NCBI GenBank assembly: GCA_027486255.1
Contig: JAIXPL010000050.1
Span: forward strand, 1 to 64,000
DNA from: Comamonadaceae bacterium
GTDB taxonomy: Bacteria; Pseudomonadota; Gammaproteobacteria; Burkholderiales; Burkholderiaceae_C
DNA: 64,000 bases
Reading direction: 5' to 3'
The notes below the pieces were generated by a model, which was not told where the DNA came from, did not search any database, and saw only the letters and a list, made by a program, of their open reading frames with translations. The translations under genes were made by a program, and so were the position numbers. Positions 44,787 to 53,840 of the stretch are shown here, piece by piece; within the stretch, counting starts at the first letter, position 1; every line of letters starts with the position of its first letter.

Positions 44787-45632
44787 ATGAAACTGGCCAG
44801 CATCCGGCTCCGTGGCAAACATACTTTTGGGGTCGTGCGCGATGACGGCTTTGTGGACCTGGGTGCCCGACTGCAAGGTCGTTGCACAGACCTGGTGGAC
44901 TTGCTGGCCAAAGACCTGCTGGCCGAGGCCCGGCAGATGGCGGCCACGGGGCCGGCCGATGCCCCCCTGGACCAGCTGGAATGGCTGCCCGTGAACCCGC
45001 GCAGCGACATGCGCATGTTCGCCCTGGGCTGGGCCTACAAGGCGCACCAGCTCGAGGCGGGCAAGGAAGACCTGCTGCACCCCAATATGTTCAGCAAGCA
45101 TCCGCAGTCCCTGGTGGGCCACGGCCAGCCGATTGTTCGGCCCTCGGTCTCGGACCGCTTTGACTTTGAAGGCGAGGTCGCCCTCATCATCGGCAAGGGC
45201 GGGCGCCACATTCCGGCCGACCAGGCCATGGCGCACATTGCCGGCTACAGCATCGTGATGGACGGCTCGGTGCGCGACTACCAAAAGCACAGCGTGACCG
45301 CCGGCAAGAACTTTGACGCCAGCAGCGCCTTCGGCCCCTGGATGGTGACGGCCGACGAGATCCCCGACCCCAAGAGCATGGTGCTCACCACGCGCCTGAA
45401 TGGCCAGGTCATGCAGCACAGCGGCTTTGACCTGATGGCCTGGGACCTGGGCGAGCTGGTGCATTACATCTCCAGCATCTGCACCCTGCTGCCGGGTGAC
45501 GTGATTGCCACCGGCACACCGGGCGGCGTGGGGCATCGGCGCGACCCTCAGGTCTTCATGGTCCCGGGCGACGTGCTGGAAGTTGAGGTCAGCCGCATCG
45601 GCATCTTGCGCAACACCGTGGTTCAGGAGTGA
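44787..45632 (+). CDS. Fumarylacetoacetate hydrolase family protein
   Basis: FDFEGEVALIIGKGGRHIPADQAMAHIAGYSIVMDGSVRDYQKH...DVIATGTPGGVGHRRDPQVFMVPGDVLEVEVSRIGILRNTV. Confidence 0.9.
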   Translation: MKLASIRLRGKHTFGVVRDDGFVDLGARLQGRCTDLVDLLAKDLLAEARQMAATGPADAPLDQLEWLPVNPRSDMRMFALGWAYKAHQLEAGKEDLLHPNMFSKHPQSLVGHGQPIVRPSVSDRFDFEGEVALIIGKGGRHIPADQAMAHIAGYSIVMDGSVRDYQKHSVTAGKNFDASSAFGPWMVTADEIPDPKSMVLTTRLNGQVMQHSGFDLMAWDLGELVHYISSICTLLPGDVIATGTPGGVGHRRDPQVFMVPGDVLEVEVSRIGILRNTVVQE

Positions 45633-45641
45633 GCCTGCGGG

Positions 45642-45677
45642 CCTGAATGGCCTAAAGGACCTAAATGGCCTAAATGG
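45642..45677. repeat. Tandem 9-bp repeat, four imperfect units
   Basis: cctgaatgg cctaaagga cctaaatgg cctaaatgg. Confidence 0.8.
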
Positions 45678-47916
45678 TTTGGGCGAGCTTTACGCCCTGC
45701 ACGGCCTGCACGGCCTGCCGGTAAATAGCCTCGATCTCGCGCGTATGCGCCTCAATGCGGCACAGGGCGCTGACCTGCATGGCGCGGCGATGGGCCTGCC
45801 GACTCCACGGCGCCTGGCGCACCTGGGCGGCCAGGCGCAAGGCGATGGCCAGGTAATCGTCCGGATCGCGCGCCACCCATTCCGGGCGGCCCAGGTGGGT
45901 GAGAAAGCTCGCCCCCATGCGCGAGACAAAGTTACCGCCCGCCAGCGTTACCAGCGGGCAGCCCATCCACAGCGCCTGCAGGCTGGTGGTGCCGCCGTTG
46001 TAGGGGAAGGGGTCGAGGGCCACGTCCACCTCCAGGTAGGCCTGCATCATGTGCGAGAGCTCGGTGGGGCCGCGCAGCAGCAGCCGCTCGGGGCCTATGC
46101 CCTGAGCCGCAAAACGCGCCAGGGTCTGGGCCTGCACCAGCGGATCGGCCAGCACCGCCGACTTGAGCAGCAAGCAGGCGCCCGGGCAGGCCTGCAAGAC
46201 GCGGCTCCAGAGAACAAGGGTGTCGTCGTCCATCTTCAGCAGGTTGTTGAAGGAGCCAAAAACCACCGGGCCAGAGCGGGGATTCGCGGCATCAGGGGGC
46301 AACGGGTAGTCGTCGACCGGCGCCCAACAAAACACCGAACCCGACACGCGCGCGATCTGCTCGGTGAACAAGGGCGCGTGCTCGGGCGGGGACACCACGG
46401 CGTCGCCAATCATCCAGTCCATGGTGGGTAGGCCAGTGGAATGCGGGTAGCCCAGGTAGCTCATCTGCACGGGCGCGGCTCGAAGGGCGAACACTGCCAG
46501 GCGGTGCGTGGCGGTGTGGCCCGCCAGATCCACCAGCACGTCGATACGGTCGTCCACGATCTGCTGGCGCAGCGCCAGGTCGGAGAGCTGGGCCACCTCA
46601 CGCCAGTGGTCGGCGCAGGCCCGGGCCTGGCGGGTGTAGCTGTCGATGAAAGTGCCTGTCTGGTACACAAAGACTTCAAACGCCGCATGGTCATGCTGCT
46701 GGAGCACCGGCAGCATGAACACATTGACCGGGTGCTGGCGGTGCAGGTCGCCCGTGACGTAACCCACCCGCAGGCGCCGGCGCCCGTCCCAGGGCAGAGG
46801 CGCCGGAGGGGGCAGGCCAGGAAAGGCCTGCAGGGCCTGCGCCTGCATGGCCTGGCCCACGCGGCGGTGCAGGTCAGCCACGGTCTCGGGCGCCAGGTGC
46901 GCCTGGTAGAGGCTTTGCATCAGCAGGCGCTGCGCGCCCCGCGCGTTGTCTTGCAGGCCCTGGGCCTCGAACTGAGCCCACTCGCGCTCGAACTGCGCGC
47001 GGCTGTGGCCGCCGGCCTGCAGGTCTTCGGCCCAGCGCAGGGCAGCGGCATGGCCGGGCTCGATGTGCAGCACCTGCGCCACGCTGGCCTGCGCCTGCGC
47101 AAGCTGACCCAGCTTGGACTGGATCTCGGCCAGCTGCATCCAAAAGGCCACGCGCCGGGGCTGCAGCTTCACCAGCGCCTCGCACACGGCCTGGGCCTCG
47201 TGCGCAAAATTGAACTGGTAGAGGGTGGTGGCCAGCAGGGCCAGGAAGTCGGGGCTGCGCGACTGCCCGGCCCGCTCGAAGGCTTCGCGCGCCTGGGCCT
47301 CAAGCCCGAGCTGCATTTGGGCCTGCGCCTGCAGCAGCCACGAACCATGGCGATGCGGCGCCTGCAGCAGCACGGCCCGCAAGGCCGCCAGCGCCAGCTC
47401 GGGCTGGCCGGCGCGCAGGCGCCACTGGGCCAGCAGGTGGCCGGTTTCGCCGGGCAGGGGCTCGACATCGATGGCCTGGCGCACGGCCGTGCGCAGCATG
47501 GGATCGGGGGCCGCAGCGCCAGACCCCTCGGCCAGGGGCAGCTCCAGGCAACGCGCGAGGTAGAGCCAACTGAGCCAGTCGCCCGGGTCGTCGCGCGTGG
47601 CCAGCTGAAGGCGCTCGCAGGCCTGCGCCCAGCCCGCCCAGGGCGGGCCGCTGCGGGCCAGCAGCGCATCGCTCTCGCCCCAGAAGGCGGGAGTCGAGCC
47701 GTCTGGCAGCGCGAACGCGGCCGCCTCGCCGCCCTGTGCCTGGAGCGCACGCCTGGCCTGGGTCCTGGCGTAGGTGAGGTGCCAAGGCAGACCCAAGGCC
47801 GCATAGGCCTGAGCCAGCGCCTGCCACAAGGGGGGTGACAAGGGCTCGCGGCGCAGCGCCGTCCAGAGGGGGCCGGCGAGGGGGCTGAACTGCTCAAGGT
47901 GATGGCGTGGCATCAA
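45670..47916 (-). CDS. TPR protein with SPINDLY/OGT-like (GT41) glycosyltransferase domain
   Basis: RRLRVGYVTGDLHRQHPVNVFMLPVLQQHD...VDVLVDLAGHTATHRLAVFALRAAPVQMSYLGYPHSTGLPTMDW...FGSFNNLLKMDDDTL...YNGGTTSLQALWMGCPLVTLAGGNFVSRMGASFL. Confidence 0.9.
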   Translation of the reverse strand: MMPRHHLEQFSPLAGPLWTALRREPLSPPLWQALAQAYAALGLPWHLTYARTQARRALQAQGGEAAAFALPDGSTPAFWGESDALLARSGPPWAGWAQACERLQLATRDDPGDWLSWLYLARCLELPLAEGSGAAAPDPMLRTAVRQAIDVEPLPGETGHLLAQWRLRAGQPELALAALRAVLLQAPHRHGSWLLQAQAQMQLGLEAQAREAFERAGQSRSPDFLALLATTLYQFNFAHEAQAVCEALVKLQPRRVAFWMQLAEIQSKLGQLAQAQASVAQVLHIEPGHAAALRWAEDLQAGGHSRAQFEREWAQFEAQGLQDNARGAQRLLMQSLYQAHLAPETVADLHRRVGQAMQAQALQAFPGLPPPAPLPWDGRRRLRVGYVTGDLHRQHPVNVFMLPVLQQHDHAAFEVFVYQTGTFIDSYTRQARACADHWREVAQLSDLALRQQIVDDRIDVLVDLAGHTATHRLAVFALRAAPVQMSYLGYPHSTGLPTMDWMIGDAVVSPPEHAPLFTEQIARVSGSVFCWAPVDDYPLPPDAANPRSGPVVFGSFNNLLKMDDDTLVLWSRVLQACPGACLLLKSAVLADPLVQAQTLARFAAQGIGPERLLLRGPTELSHMMQAYLEVDVALDPFPYNGGTTSLQALWMGCPLVTLAGGNFVSRMGASFLTHLGRPEWVARDPDDYLAIALRLAAQVRQAPWSRQAHRRAMQVSALCRIEAHTREIEAIYRQAVQAVQGVKLAQTI

Positions 47917-49064
47917 CGCTCGTTCAATGCCCCGGAAAAGCTTTTGATGACCGGCTTGACGAGGTAGCGCAGCACGCTGCGCGTCTGGGTCTTGATGTCG
48001 ATGATGGCGGTCATGCCGGGCTTGAGCTGCACCTGGGCCAGTTTGGGGTTGGCCTGGCGAGGGTCGAGCTGCACCCGCACGCGGTAGAAGCTGATGGACT
48101 GGTTGTTGGCGCCCTGCTCGACCAAGGTGTCCGAGCTGATGTATTGAAGGGTGCCCATGAGCATGCCGTAGACGGCGAAGTCGAATGCGTCGAGCTTGAT
48201 CTGCACCGGCAGACCCAACACCAACTGGCCGATGTCGGCCGGGTTGACCCGGGCCTCCACCAGCACCTGACTGTCGGTGGGCGAAATTTGCATGAGCTCA
48301 TCGCCGGCGCGCAGCACGCCGCCCACCGTGTTCACGCGCAGGGACTTGATAACGCCGGCCACGGGCGCGACCAGTTCGGTGTGCTCCAGGATGCTGCGGC
48401 GCTCTTCCAGGCGGTGACGCTGCGAGGCCAGCTCGTCTTCCAGGCGGGCCACTTCCGCGCGGGCCTCCTGCAGGTATTTGTTGTTGGCCTCGCTCGCACG
48501 GGCCTCGAGTTCACCGACCTGCCGCTGCGCGCGCATCACTTCCACACGGCTGACATCGCCCGTGGCCAACAGGCTCTGGTTGATCTGCAGCTCCTGGCGC
48601 GCCAGCTTGAGGGCCCCCTCCAGGGCAGCGGTGGCATCGCGCAGGCTGTCGCGTTTTTGCGCGTAGAGCCTTTCTTGGGCCTGCACAAAGTCGGGGTAGG
48701 CACGCAGCGAGGGCGGGAAACTCGGCGCTGTGCCCTGCGACTCGGCACGGGCGCGGATGAGTCCGGCCTGCAGGGCGGCCATCTTGGAGCGGCTTTCCTC
48801 GAAGGCGGCTTGGGAACGGTTCTTCTCAAGCACCGCCAGGCGTTGGCCGGGTTTGACCTCCTGCCCTTCATGCACCAGGATTCCAGAGAGCACGCCGCCG
48901 TCGGCGGCCTGGATGATTTGCGTGCGCGCGCTGGTGACGATGACGCCCTGGGCCCGCACGGTCTGGTCAATCTCGAACCAGGACGCCCAAGCCACAAAGG
49001 CCACGAACAGGCCGAGCAGAATCATCAGCATAGAGGGGCGAAAGCGCGGCGCTCGTTCGCTCAT
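47913..49064 (-). CDS. HlyD family type I secretion periplasmic adaptor
   Basis: FEIDQTVRAQGVIVTSARTQIIQAADGGVLSGILVHEGQEVKPGQRLAVLEKNRS...LVAPVAGVIKSLRVNTVGGVLRAGDELMQISP. Confidence 0.94.
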   Translation of the reverse strand: MSERAPRFRPSMLMILLGLFVAFVAWASWFEIDQTVRAQGVIVTSARTQIIQAADGGVLSGILVHEGQEVKPGQRLAVLEKNRSQAAFEESRSKMAALQAGLIRARAESQGTAPSFPPSLRAYPDFVQAQERLYAQKRDSLRDATAALEGALKLARQELQINQSLLATGDVSRVEVMRAQRQVGELEARASEANNKYLQEARAEVARLEDELASQRHRLEERRSILEHTELVAPVAGVIKSLRVNTVGGVLRAGDELMQISPTDSQVLVEARVNPADIGQLVLGLPVQIKLDAFDFAVYGMLMGTLQYISSDTLVEQGANNQSISFYRVRVQLDPRQANPKLAQVQLKPGMTAIIDIKTQTRSVLRYLVKPVIKSFSGALNER

Positions 49065-51199
49065 GCGGCGACTCCTTGGGGTGCGGAAGAGGATGAAGAG
49101 GAGGGCAGCCCCTGCTGGCGCGGAGCCGCCAGGCGCTGCAGCACGGCGTCCCGGGGCCCGTCCATCACCACCTGGTGGCCGGCCATGACGATGAGCCGAT
49201 CGACCAGGCGCAAGAGCTCGGGCTTGTGCGTGACCAGCACCAGCACGTCTTCGGGCTGTAGCGTGTGCGCCAAGGCCTTGATGATCTGCTGCTCCAGCGC
49301 CCCGTCCATGGAGGCGGTGGGTTCGTCCAGCAGCCAGATGCGCGGGCGCCGCAAAAACACCCGGGTGAGGTTGGCCAGTTGTCGCTGGCCAGACGACAGG
49401 CCCAGCCCGCCTTCATGAATGGGCTGCTGCAAGCCCTTGGGATGGGTGGCCACCACAGATTGCATGAGGCCAGTCAGGCGCGCGGCCTCCAGGATGGCCT
49501 CATCGCCGGGATCGATCAGGCCCAACACCAGGTTCTCGCGCAAGGTGCCGGAAAACAGTCGCCCTTCCTGCTGCAGGTAGCCGACGCACTCGGCCAGCAC
49601 GGGCTTGGAAATGTGCGCGAGGTCCAGGCCATCGAGCTTGACCATGCCGGCCTGCGGCTTGCACATGCCGCTGAGCAGGCGCAGCAGCGTGGTCTTGCCG
49701 GCGCCCACAGGGCCGAGCACGCCGATCTTCTCGCCGGGCTGGATCTGCAGCTGCTCGATCGCCAGGGCCTGGCCCTGGCCGTAACTAACGGCCACCTCTT
49801 CGAGGCTGAAGTGCCCATGGATGGCCTGGGGCACGATGGCCTGCTCATGGCCGTGGTGGTCGTCCTGCAGCGCCCAGAGGCGATCGAGCCCCTGCAGCGC
49901 CGAGCGCGTGTGGGCCCACTGGATGAGCCGCTCCGGCAGGGTCACCACCGGCGCGAGCACGCGCCCGGAGAGGATGGAGCAGGCGATCAGGCCGCCCATG
50001 GTGAGTTCGCCACGCGAAATTTGCAGGGCGCCCACGGCCACCATCAGCACATAAGACAACTGCTGGAAGGCCGCACCAGCGTACTGGGCGTGCTCACTCA
50101 GGCGCCGCAAGTGCTGATCAACATCACGCGCTTCGTTCGTGATACCGATCCAGCGCGAGAGCATGCGCCAGCCGCTCTGGCCCGACTTGATGGTTTCCGC
50201 GCCTTCCACCGTCTCCACCAGCAGGCCGGTCTTGAAGTTGCCGGCGGCGTGGGCCTGATTGCTCAGGGCCTCGACACGCCGGCGCAGCAACAGGCCCATG
50301 GACAAGGCCAAGACGAAGAGCACCAGAGGAATGGCCGCGAGCCAGCCACCCACCCAGGCAATGACGGCCAGAAAAACCAGGGCAAAGGGCAGATCGATCA
50401 TCACCTGCGAGGTGAGCGAAGTCAGAAAGCTGCGCACCGACTCGTAGCCCTTGAGCTGGCCGGCCAGACTGCCCACGCTGCGCGGCAGCTGGTCGAGGCG
50501 AATGGCCAAAAAGCGGGTGTAGACCTCGCGGGCCAGTTGCCGGTCGACGCGCTCGACCAGCTGCTCGAAGAGCTGCGCGCGGGCCAGCTTGGCCAGGATT
50601 TCAAACACCATGGCCAGCAACACGCCGATGGTGAGCACCCACAGCGTCTGGCTGGCGCCCGTGGGCACGACGCGGTCGTAGACCTGCATGCTGTAGAAGG
50701 AAACAGCCAGGGCAATAAGGTTGATCATCAGGCCCGCCACCACAGCCTCTACCCAGACGCGCTTGCGGGCAAACAGCTCACGCCAGATCAAACGGTAAAC
50801 CGCGCTGGAGGCCACCTCATAAGGCCGGGCCAGGCGAAGCTTGGCCACCAGGGCGCCCCGCAGGTCGTCAAGGGCGGTTTCCGTCCAGCGCTGGGTGCTG
50901 GCGTCAAAGTGCTCGACCAGCCAGGCGTTTTGGGCCGTGCGCCCACGCAAGAGACCCCATCCGCCCTCTTTCTGGTGGATCAGGCAGGGGCCCACAGAGG
51001 GATCCATCGAGGCGGCATCGATCCAGCGCGGCTTGGGCAGCTGCAGTGCCGACATCCAGCGCGCCAGCTGCTCGCGCGGCAAAGCGGCTGGCGCTGGCGC
51101 GCCCTCGTGGGGCTCGAGCACGGCCTGCAGGGCCAGGCGGTCCACTGGTTCGGCCTGGAGCTGGGCCAGGCGCAAAAGCAAAGGCAGGCAAGGATTCAT
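49061..51199 (-). CDS. Type I secretion permease/ATPase (LapB/HlyB-like, degenerate C39-like N-terminus)
   Basis: YSMQVYDRVVPTGASQTLWVLTIGV...GVLGPVGAGKTTLLRLLSGMCKPQAGMVKLDGLDLAHI...GLGLSSGQRQLANLTRVFLRRPRIWLLDEPTASMD. Confidence 0.94.
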   Translation of the reverse strand: MNPCLPLLLRLAQLQAEPVDRLALQAVLEPHEGAPAPAALPREQLARWMSALQLPKPRWIDAASMDPSVGPCLIHQKEGGWGLLRGRTAQNAWLVEHFDASTQRWTETALDDLRGALVAKLRLARPYEVASSAVYRLIWRELFARKRVWVEAVVAGLMINLIALAVSFYSMQVYDRVVPTGASQTLWVLTIGVLLAMVFEILAKLARAQLFEQLVERVDRQLAREVYTRFLAIRLDQLPRSVGSLAGQLKGYESVRSFLTSLTSQVMIDLPFALVFLAVIAWVGGWLAAIPLVLFVLALSMGLLLRRRVEALSNQAHAAGNFKTGLLVETVEGAETIKSGQSGWRMLSRWIGITNEARDVDQHLRRLSEHAQYAGAAFQQLSYVLMVAVGALQISRGELTMGGLIACSILSGRVLAPVVTLPERLIQWAHTRSALQGLDRLWALQDDHHGHEQAIVPQAIHGHFSLEEVAVSYGQGQALAIEQLQIQPGEKIGVLGPVGAGKTTLLRLLSGMCKPQAGMVKLDGLDLAHISKPVLAECVGYLQQEGRLFSGTLRENLVLGLIDPGDEAILEAARLTGLMQSVVATHPKGLQQPIHEGGLGLSSGQRQLANLTRVFLRRPRIWLLDEPTASMDGALEQQIIKALAHTLQPEDVLVLVTHKPELLRLVDRLIVMAGHQVVMDGPRDAVLQRLAAPRQQGLPSSSSSSAPQGVAA

Positions 51200-51212
51200 T
51201 GCAGAGCCTCCT

Positions 51213-52529
51213 TCATGGGCGTGCCGGCTGGGCCGAGGCTGGCACGGCGGCCAGCAGGGCCGGCAGGCCCTCGGCGAGCACGGCTAGGCGCCACTGGGCG
51301 ACCCGCTGCCCCACCTCGGCATCGGCCAGCGCGGTCTGTGCCTGCGCCAGTTCCCGGGCGGCATTCATCACCTCCACCCAGGTCTTGCGGCCATTGCGGA
51401 ACTGCCGGGCCCAGGAATCAACCATGGCTTGCGTCCAGCCCAAGCCCGCTCGCAAGCTGCGCTCGCGCGCCTGCAGGGACAGCAGCTGGATCTGCTCCAC
51501 GCTCACCTGCTCATTCAGGTTGCGGCGGCTGACCTCCATCTCGGCCTGCATGGCCTGCTGGCGGGCCAGCACGGCATCGATGCCGGCCGTGGCAGACAGG
51601 CCAGCCCCTGGGCTGAAGGACAGGCCCAGGAACAAGCGGTTGCCCGAACTCGCGCCGGTGGCGCTGTAGCTGCCCTGCTGATGCTCAGCGCGGACATACA
51701 CCTCGGGCATGCGCTGTGCCTTGCGCAGCTGCAGCTCCATGTCCTGTTGCTTCATCTGAGCCTGCAGCTTCAGGGCCGTGGGGCTGTGGCGCCAGGCAAG
51801 CTCGAGCAGGGCGGGCAGCTCGTCACGCAGCGGCCGGGGGGGCACCACAAAAGAGGCCAGGCGGGCAGGCTCCAGGCGCTGGCCAGCCAGCTGCTCAAAG
51901 CGTGCCAGCGCGGCCGCCAGCTGAGCCTGAGCGCCGGCCAGGTCAGCGCGGACCTGCTCGAGCCGGCTTTGGGCCAGCACCTCATCGGCCTCGGCAGACA
52001 GGCCCGCTTCCACGCGGCGGCGAATGAGATCGCGCAATTGCTCGTGCGCCTGCAGGACCTCGCGCTGGATCTGCACCTTCTGCTCGCCCAGCTTCCATTC
52101 GCCCCAGGTCTGCAGGGCGCGCAAGGCCAGGGTCTGGCGCGATTCCTCTACCTGGGCCTGGGCGGCGGCCACGGCCGCCTCAGCACGCGAGACGCCGGCG
52201 CTCAGGCGACCGCCCGTCCACACGGGCTGCTGGAGCCTGAAGGTGGTGACACGGCCGTCCTTGCTGTAGAGGGCATCGTTCTTGGCCGCATTCACCTGCT
52301 CTGTGGACACCGAAGGGGTGGGATAGAACTGCCAGTTGGCACCGCGCAGCTCGGCCTGGGCGCCGTCAACCAGGCGGCTTTGGCTCTGCAGGCTGGGGTG
52401 GCCTTCCATCACCAGGGTGAGCAATTCGGCCACACCGGCCGCCTGCGCTGGCCGGCACAGCAGCATGAGCAAACCCGCCAGCCAAAGCCATCTCGTGAAG
52501 TTCAATGCCATCTCGCACATCCCACTCAA
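51213..52529 (-). CDS. TolC family outer membrane efflux/secretion protein
   Basis: Signal peptide; GRVTTFRLQQPVWTGGRLSAGVSRAEAAVAAAQAQVEESRQTLALRALQTWGEWKLGEQ; coiled-coil repeats. Confidence 0.9.
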   Translation of the reverse strand: MSGMCEMALNFTRWLWLAGLLMLLCRPAQAAGVAELLTLVMEGHPSLQSQSRLVDGAQAELRGANWQFYPTPSVSTEQVNAAKNDALYSKDGRVTTFRLQQPVWTGGRLSAGVSRAEAAVAAAQAQVEESRQTLALRALQTWGEWKLGEQKVQIQREVLQAHEQLRDLIRRRVEAGLSAEADEVLAQSRLEQVRADLAGAQAQLAAALARFEQLAGQRLEPARLASFVVPPRPLRDELPALLELAWRHSPTALKLQAQMKQQDMELQLRKAQRMPEVYVRAEHQQGSYSATGASSGNRLFLGLSFSPGAGLSATAGIDAVLARQQAMQAEMEVSRRNLNEQVSVEQIQLLSLQARERSLRAGLGWTQAMVDSWARQFRNGRKTWVEVMNAARELAQAQTALADAEVGQRVAQWRLAVLAEGLPALLAAVPASAQPARP

Positions 52530-52580
52530 AACAAAAACAGCGGGGCCAGGCCAGTCCCGCTTCGACGAAAAACCACATCT

Positions 52581-52608
52581 CTTTCAAACAACCGGGTTGT
52601 TTTTAAAG
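52581..52608. promoter_or_regulatory. Inverted repeat in the leader of the T1SS operon
   Basis: CTTTC AAACAACC g GGTTGTTT TT AAAG; perfect 8+8 core with CTTT/AAAG extension. Confidence 0.6.
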
Positions 52609-52627
52609 ATTAGTGACATTCATCATA

Positions 52628-52657
52628 TTGTTCTAAACACGAGGCAATTTTGAACAA
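52628..52657. promoter_or_regulatory. Second inverted repeat upstream of the T1SS operon
   Basis: TTGTTC-N18-GAACAA in AT-rich DNA. Confidence 0.5.
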
Positions 52658-52718
52658 CTATTAATTCATATAAAGAAACGCTCAGGGACAGGGGCCCGGC
52701 TGGGCTGGGGGCCGGCTT

Positions 52719-53840
52719 TCAGGGCGCGCGGCAGGTGGACGGATCGCTGAAGTAAGCCGCCGGGCCCTTAGATGCGAGCCGCTCGAGATAGCAGGGGTAG
52801 CGGCCCCCCCAGGCAAAGGCCCGCTCATCGGCCAGGAGGGCAGGCAGGATGTTCAGGTCAAGCTCGGCCAGCTGCAGGGCAGATCCGCCGGTGGCCCGCA
52901 GCAGGCCTTCGGTCAACAACAGGTCGGACAGCAGGTAGGCGGCAAAGGTGGGGGCTGCGCCCACACGGGCGGCCACTTCCTGCAAAGGCAGGGGCGCCAA
53001 CTGGCCGATGGCCCAGCGCAGATCGCCCAGCGACAGGCTCGGCACCGCCTGGGAGGGCGCCGCGCCCCGAAGCCGGGCCAGGGCGGGGGCCACGCCGCGG
53101 GTCACGGGGCGGCTCAAGGCGGTCAAGCGCACGCCGGTGCCCAGCTGAGCGGGCAGGTCGGCCAGCAGCTCATCGAGCAGGTTGCGCGCACGCTGGAGCT
53201 CGGCAGCATCCAGGGCCTCCAGCGCACAGGAAGGGGTAGAGCGCAGGGCCAGGCACAGGCGCCGATGCCAGGCCTTCTGGCCCAGCTCGGCACTGAAGGA
53301 AGAAGCGGCCCCAGCCAACTGCAAGCTGCCGCCGCCGATGTCCAGCACATGACTGGTGCTCAGGCGTGGGCCCAGCACGCGCTGGGCTGTTTCATAGGCA
53401 TAGCGGCCCTCGATCTGGGCCGGCATGACCAACACGGGCACCTGCGCCTGGGCGTGCAGGAGGCGCAACTGGTCAAGCAGGCGGGGCCCGTCCAGTTGCC
53501 AGGCCAGGCGCCAGGCTGAAAAGCCGGCGCCCAGGCGGGCACAGTCAGCGGGCCAGCGGGCCTGCCGGGGCAGTTCCTGCAGGTGGGTGATCACCTGCGG
53601 CAGCGGCTCCTCCAGGGACTGCCCTTGCCAGAGGGGCAGCAGCAGATCGATGTCGCGTCGGGGCATGGCCGCCGTGGTGCCGGGCCCGGTGGCGGCGGCG
53701 CGCACCCCGGACGAGCCCATGTCGAAGGCCACGCGGCAGGCCGGGGCCTGCGCCTGGGCCACCGCCCAACTCCAGCCGGCGGCCAGCACCAGGCCGCAAA
53801 GGATCGTCCTGGCGCGTGGCCAGGATCCACAGGCGCTCAC
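52719..53840 (-). CDS. Ppx/GppA phosphatase-like protein with putative N-terminal signal peptide
   Basis: GTG start; SACGSWPRARTILCGLVLAAGWSWAVAQAQA|PACRVAFDMGSSGVRAAATG (phosphate-1-like) and HVLDIGGGSLQLAGAASS (phosphate-2-like). Confidence 0.75.
   Translation of the reverse strand: MSACGSWPRARTILCGLVLAAGWSWAVAQAQAPACRVAFDMGSSGVRAAATGPGTTAAMPRRDIDLLLPLWQGQSLEEPLPQVITHLQELPRQARWPADCARLGAGFSAWRLAWQLDGPRLLDQLRLLHAQAQVPVLVMPAQIEGRYAYETAQRVLGPRLSTSHVLDIGGGSLQLAGAASSFSAELGQKAWHRRLCLALRSTPSCALEALDAAELQRARNLLDELLADLPAQLGTGVRLTALSRPVTRGVAPALARLRGAAPSQAVPSLSLGDLRWAIGQLAPLPLQEVAARVGAAPTFAAYLLSDLLLTEGLLRATGGSALQLAELDLNILPALLADERAFAWGGRYPCYLERLASKGPAAYFSDPSTCRAP

Noticed and set aside
49265-51532. 755-aa + strand ORF antisense to the T1SS ATPase
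   Set aside because: Low-complexity H/G/Q/L composition mirrors the reverse complement of a real gene; no domain recognised.
52609-52680. Canonical sigma70 promoter for the T1SS operon
   Set aside because: A TATGAT -10-like hexamer exists but no -35 at acceptable spacing; only the inverted repeats are reported.
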